A stretch of 14,416 bases of DNA. Source: JAVEVF01 sp034005175 (GTDB lineage Bacteria > Actinomycetota > Coriobacteriia > Anaerosomatales > SLCP01). A program made the position numbers and the translations under genes. Each line of letters starts with the position of its first letter. Within the stretch, counting starts at the first letter, position 1. The notes below the pieces were generated by a model that worked only from the letters and a program-made list of their open reading frames with translations, was not told the DNA's origin and searched no databases. Location: contig JAVEVF010000046.1 of NCBI GenBank assembly GCA_034005175.1, forward strand, positions 1-14,416, read 5' to 3'. Shown here piece by piece: positions 13,867 through 14,416 of the stretch.

Positions 13867-14416
13867 ATGCGACACATACCTGTCACCTGCGAGCAGCGCG
13901 CCACGATGCTTCGCGCGGTGGGAAGCGCTGATGTAGAAGAGCTATTCGCTGACATCCCGGAAGAGGTTCGCCTTCGCGGCCCGCTCGCGATCGCACAGGG
14001 CCTCACCGAGATGGACCTCGTGGCACATCTCAAGGGCCTTGCCGATGCCAATGAGCCCGCATCGGGGTTGGTGAGCTTCGCGGGGGCAGGCTCATACGAC
14101 CATTACGTGCCCGCCATCGTCGACCACATCCTGCGCAAGCCGGAGTTCTTCACGGCGTATACGCCATACCAGCCTGAGGTGAGCCAAGGCACGCTGCAAG
14201 CCATCTATGAGTATCAGTCGATGATCTGTGAGCTTACCGGGATGGACGTCGCCAATGCGTCCATGTACGACGGAGCAACCGCGTTCGCCGAGGCGGCGAT
14301 GATGGCCGTGAGGGTCACTCGGCGAAAGACGGTGGTATGCGCGGGGACCGTGCACCCCGAATGGCAACGCACATTGACTACGTACGCAAGAGCAGGCACG
14401 TTCGATGTCAGGTTCG
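13867..14416 (+). CDS. gcvPA: Glycine dehydrogenase (decarboxylating) subunit 1, 5' part (runs off window)
   Basis: The ATG at 13867 follows AAGGAG (13858-13863), which overlaps the gcvH stop. The frame stays open to the window end (183 codons). The protein opens MRHIPVTCEQRATML and continues with FADIPEEVRLRGPLA, FAGAGSYDHYVPAIVDHIL, FTAYTPYQPEVSQGTLQ and ELTGMDVANASMYDGATAFA, all characteristic of GcvPA. This is the alpha subunit of the two-subunit P protein, in which the PLP-binding lysine resides on the partner GcvPB. The subunit decarboxylates glycine together with GcvPB and passes the aminomethyl group to GcvH. A complete GcvPA is about 440-450 residues, so less than half is seen. gcvPB is expected next, beyond the window. 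Confidence 0.95.
   Translation, partial: MRHIPVTCEQRATMLRAVGSADVEELFADIPEEVRLRGPLAIAQGLTEMDLVAHLKGLADANEPASGLVSFAGAGSYDHYVPAIVDHILRKPEFFTAYTPYQPEVSQGTLQAIYEYQSMICELTGMDVANASMYDGATAFAEAAMMAVRVTRRKTVVCAGTVHPEWQRTLTTYARAGTFDVRF

Overview
The window is a high-GC bacterial chromosome segment in which every supported gene is on the + strand. The tight head-to-tail packing (GTGA/ATGA overlaps), frequent GTG starts, the CDP-alcohol transferase / DUF881 / Sbp / DUF881 / GcvH gene set and the split glycine decarboxylase (gcvPA) suggest an anaerobic actinobacterium of the Coriobacteriia type. This placement is an inference from gene content, not from a marker gene.

Layout. (1) 1-461: the tail of an unidentified gene, translationally coupled to a DUF190 (PII-like) protein. 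(2) 550-626: tRNA-Pro(GGG) with encoded CCA, its own promoter and a hairpin terminator. (3) About 675-1993: a decayed prophage remnant directly downstream of the tRNA. It holds the C-terminal part of a minor capsid protein carrying a nuclease-like tail domain (broken by a one-base frameshift), a very acidic 69-residue ORF, a terminator, the N-terminal part of a probable scaffold protein, and a second coding-like fragment in another frame. No integrase or obvious attR repeat is visible. (4) 2044-5215: a CDP-alcohol phosphatidyltransferase and an 834-residue nucleotidyltransferase / hexapeptide / phosphomannomutase-like fusion whose mutase domain has lost its metal and phosphate loops. (5) 5318-9168: DUF881, Sbp (DUF1290), DUF881 and a VanW/G5 envelope protein, overlapping and led by a good promoter candidate. 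(6) 9224-10971: a phenylacetate-CoA ligase coupled to a tandem-ACT protein. (7) 10990-12246: a secreted D-Ala-D-Ala carboxypeptidase. (8) 12304 to the end: gcvT, gcvH and the 5' part of gcvPA of the glycine cleavage system.

How the genes fit together. Regions 4, 5 and 7 form an envelope-centred block: phospholipid headgroup transfer, sugar-nucleotide synthesis, small membrane proteins linked to division loci in other phyla, and peptidoglycan-associated proteins. Region 6 is an amino-acid or aromatic-acid activation pair inserted in that block. Region 8 is one-carbon metabolism. The most unusual material is the prophage remnant (a possible capsid-borne nuclease domain with an adjacent acidic partner) and the apparent pseudoenzyme half of the fusion protein.
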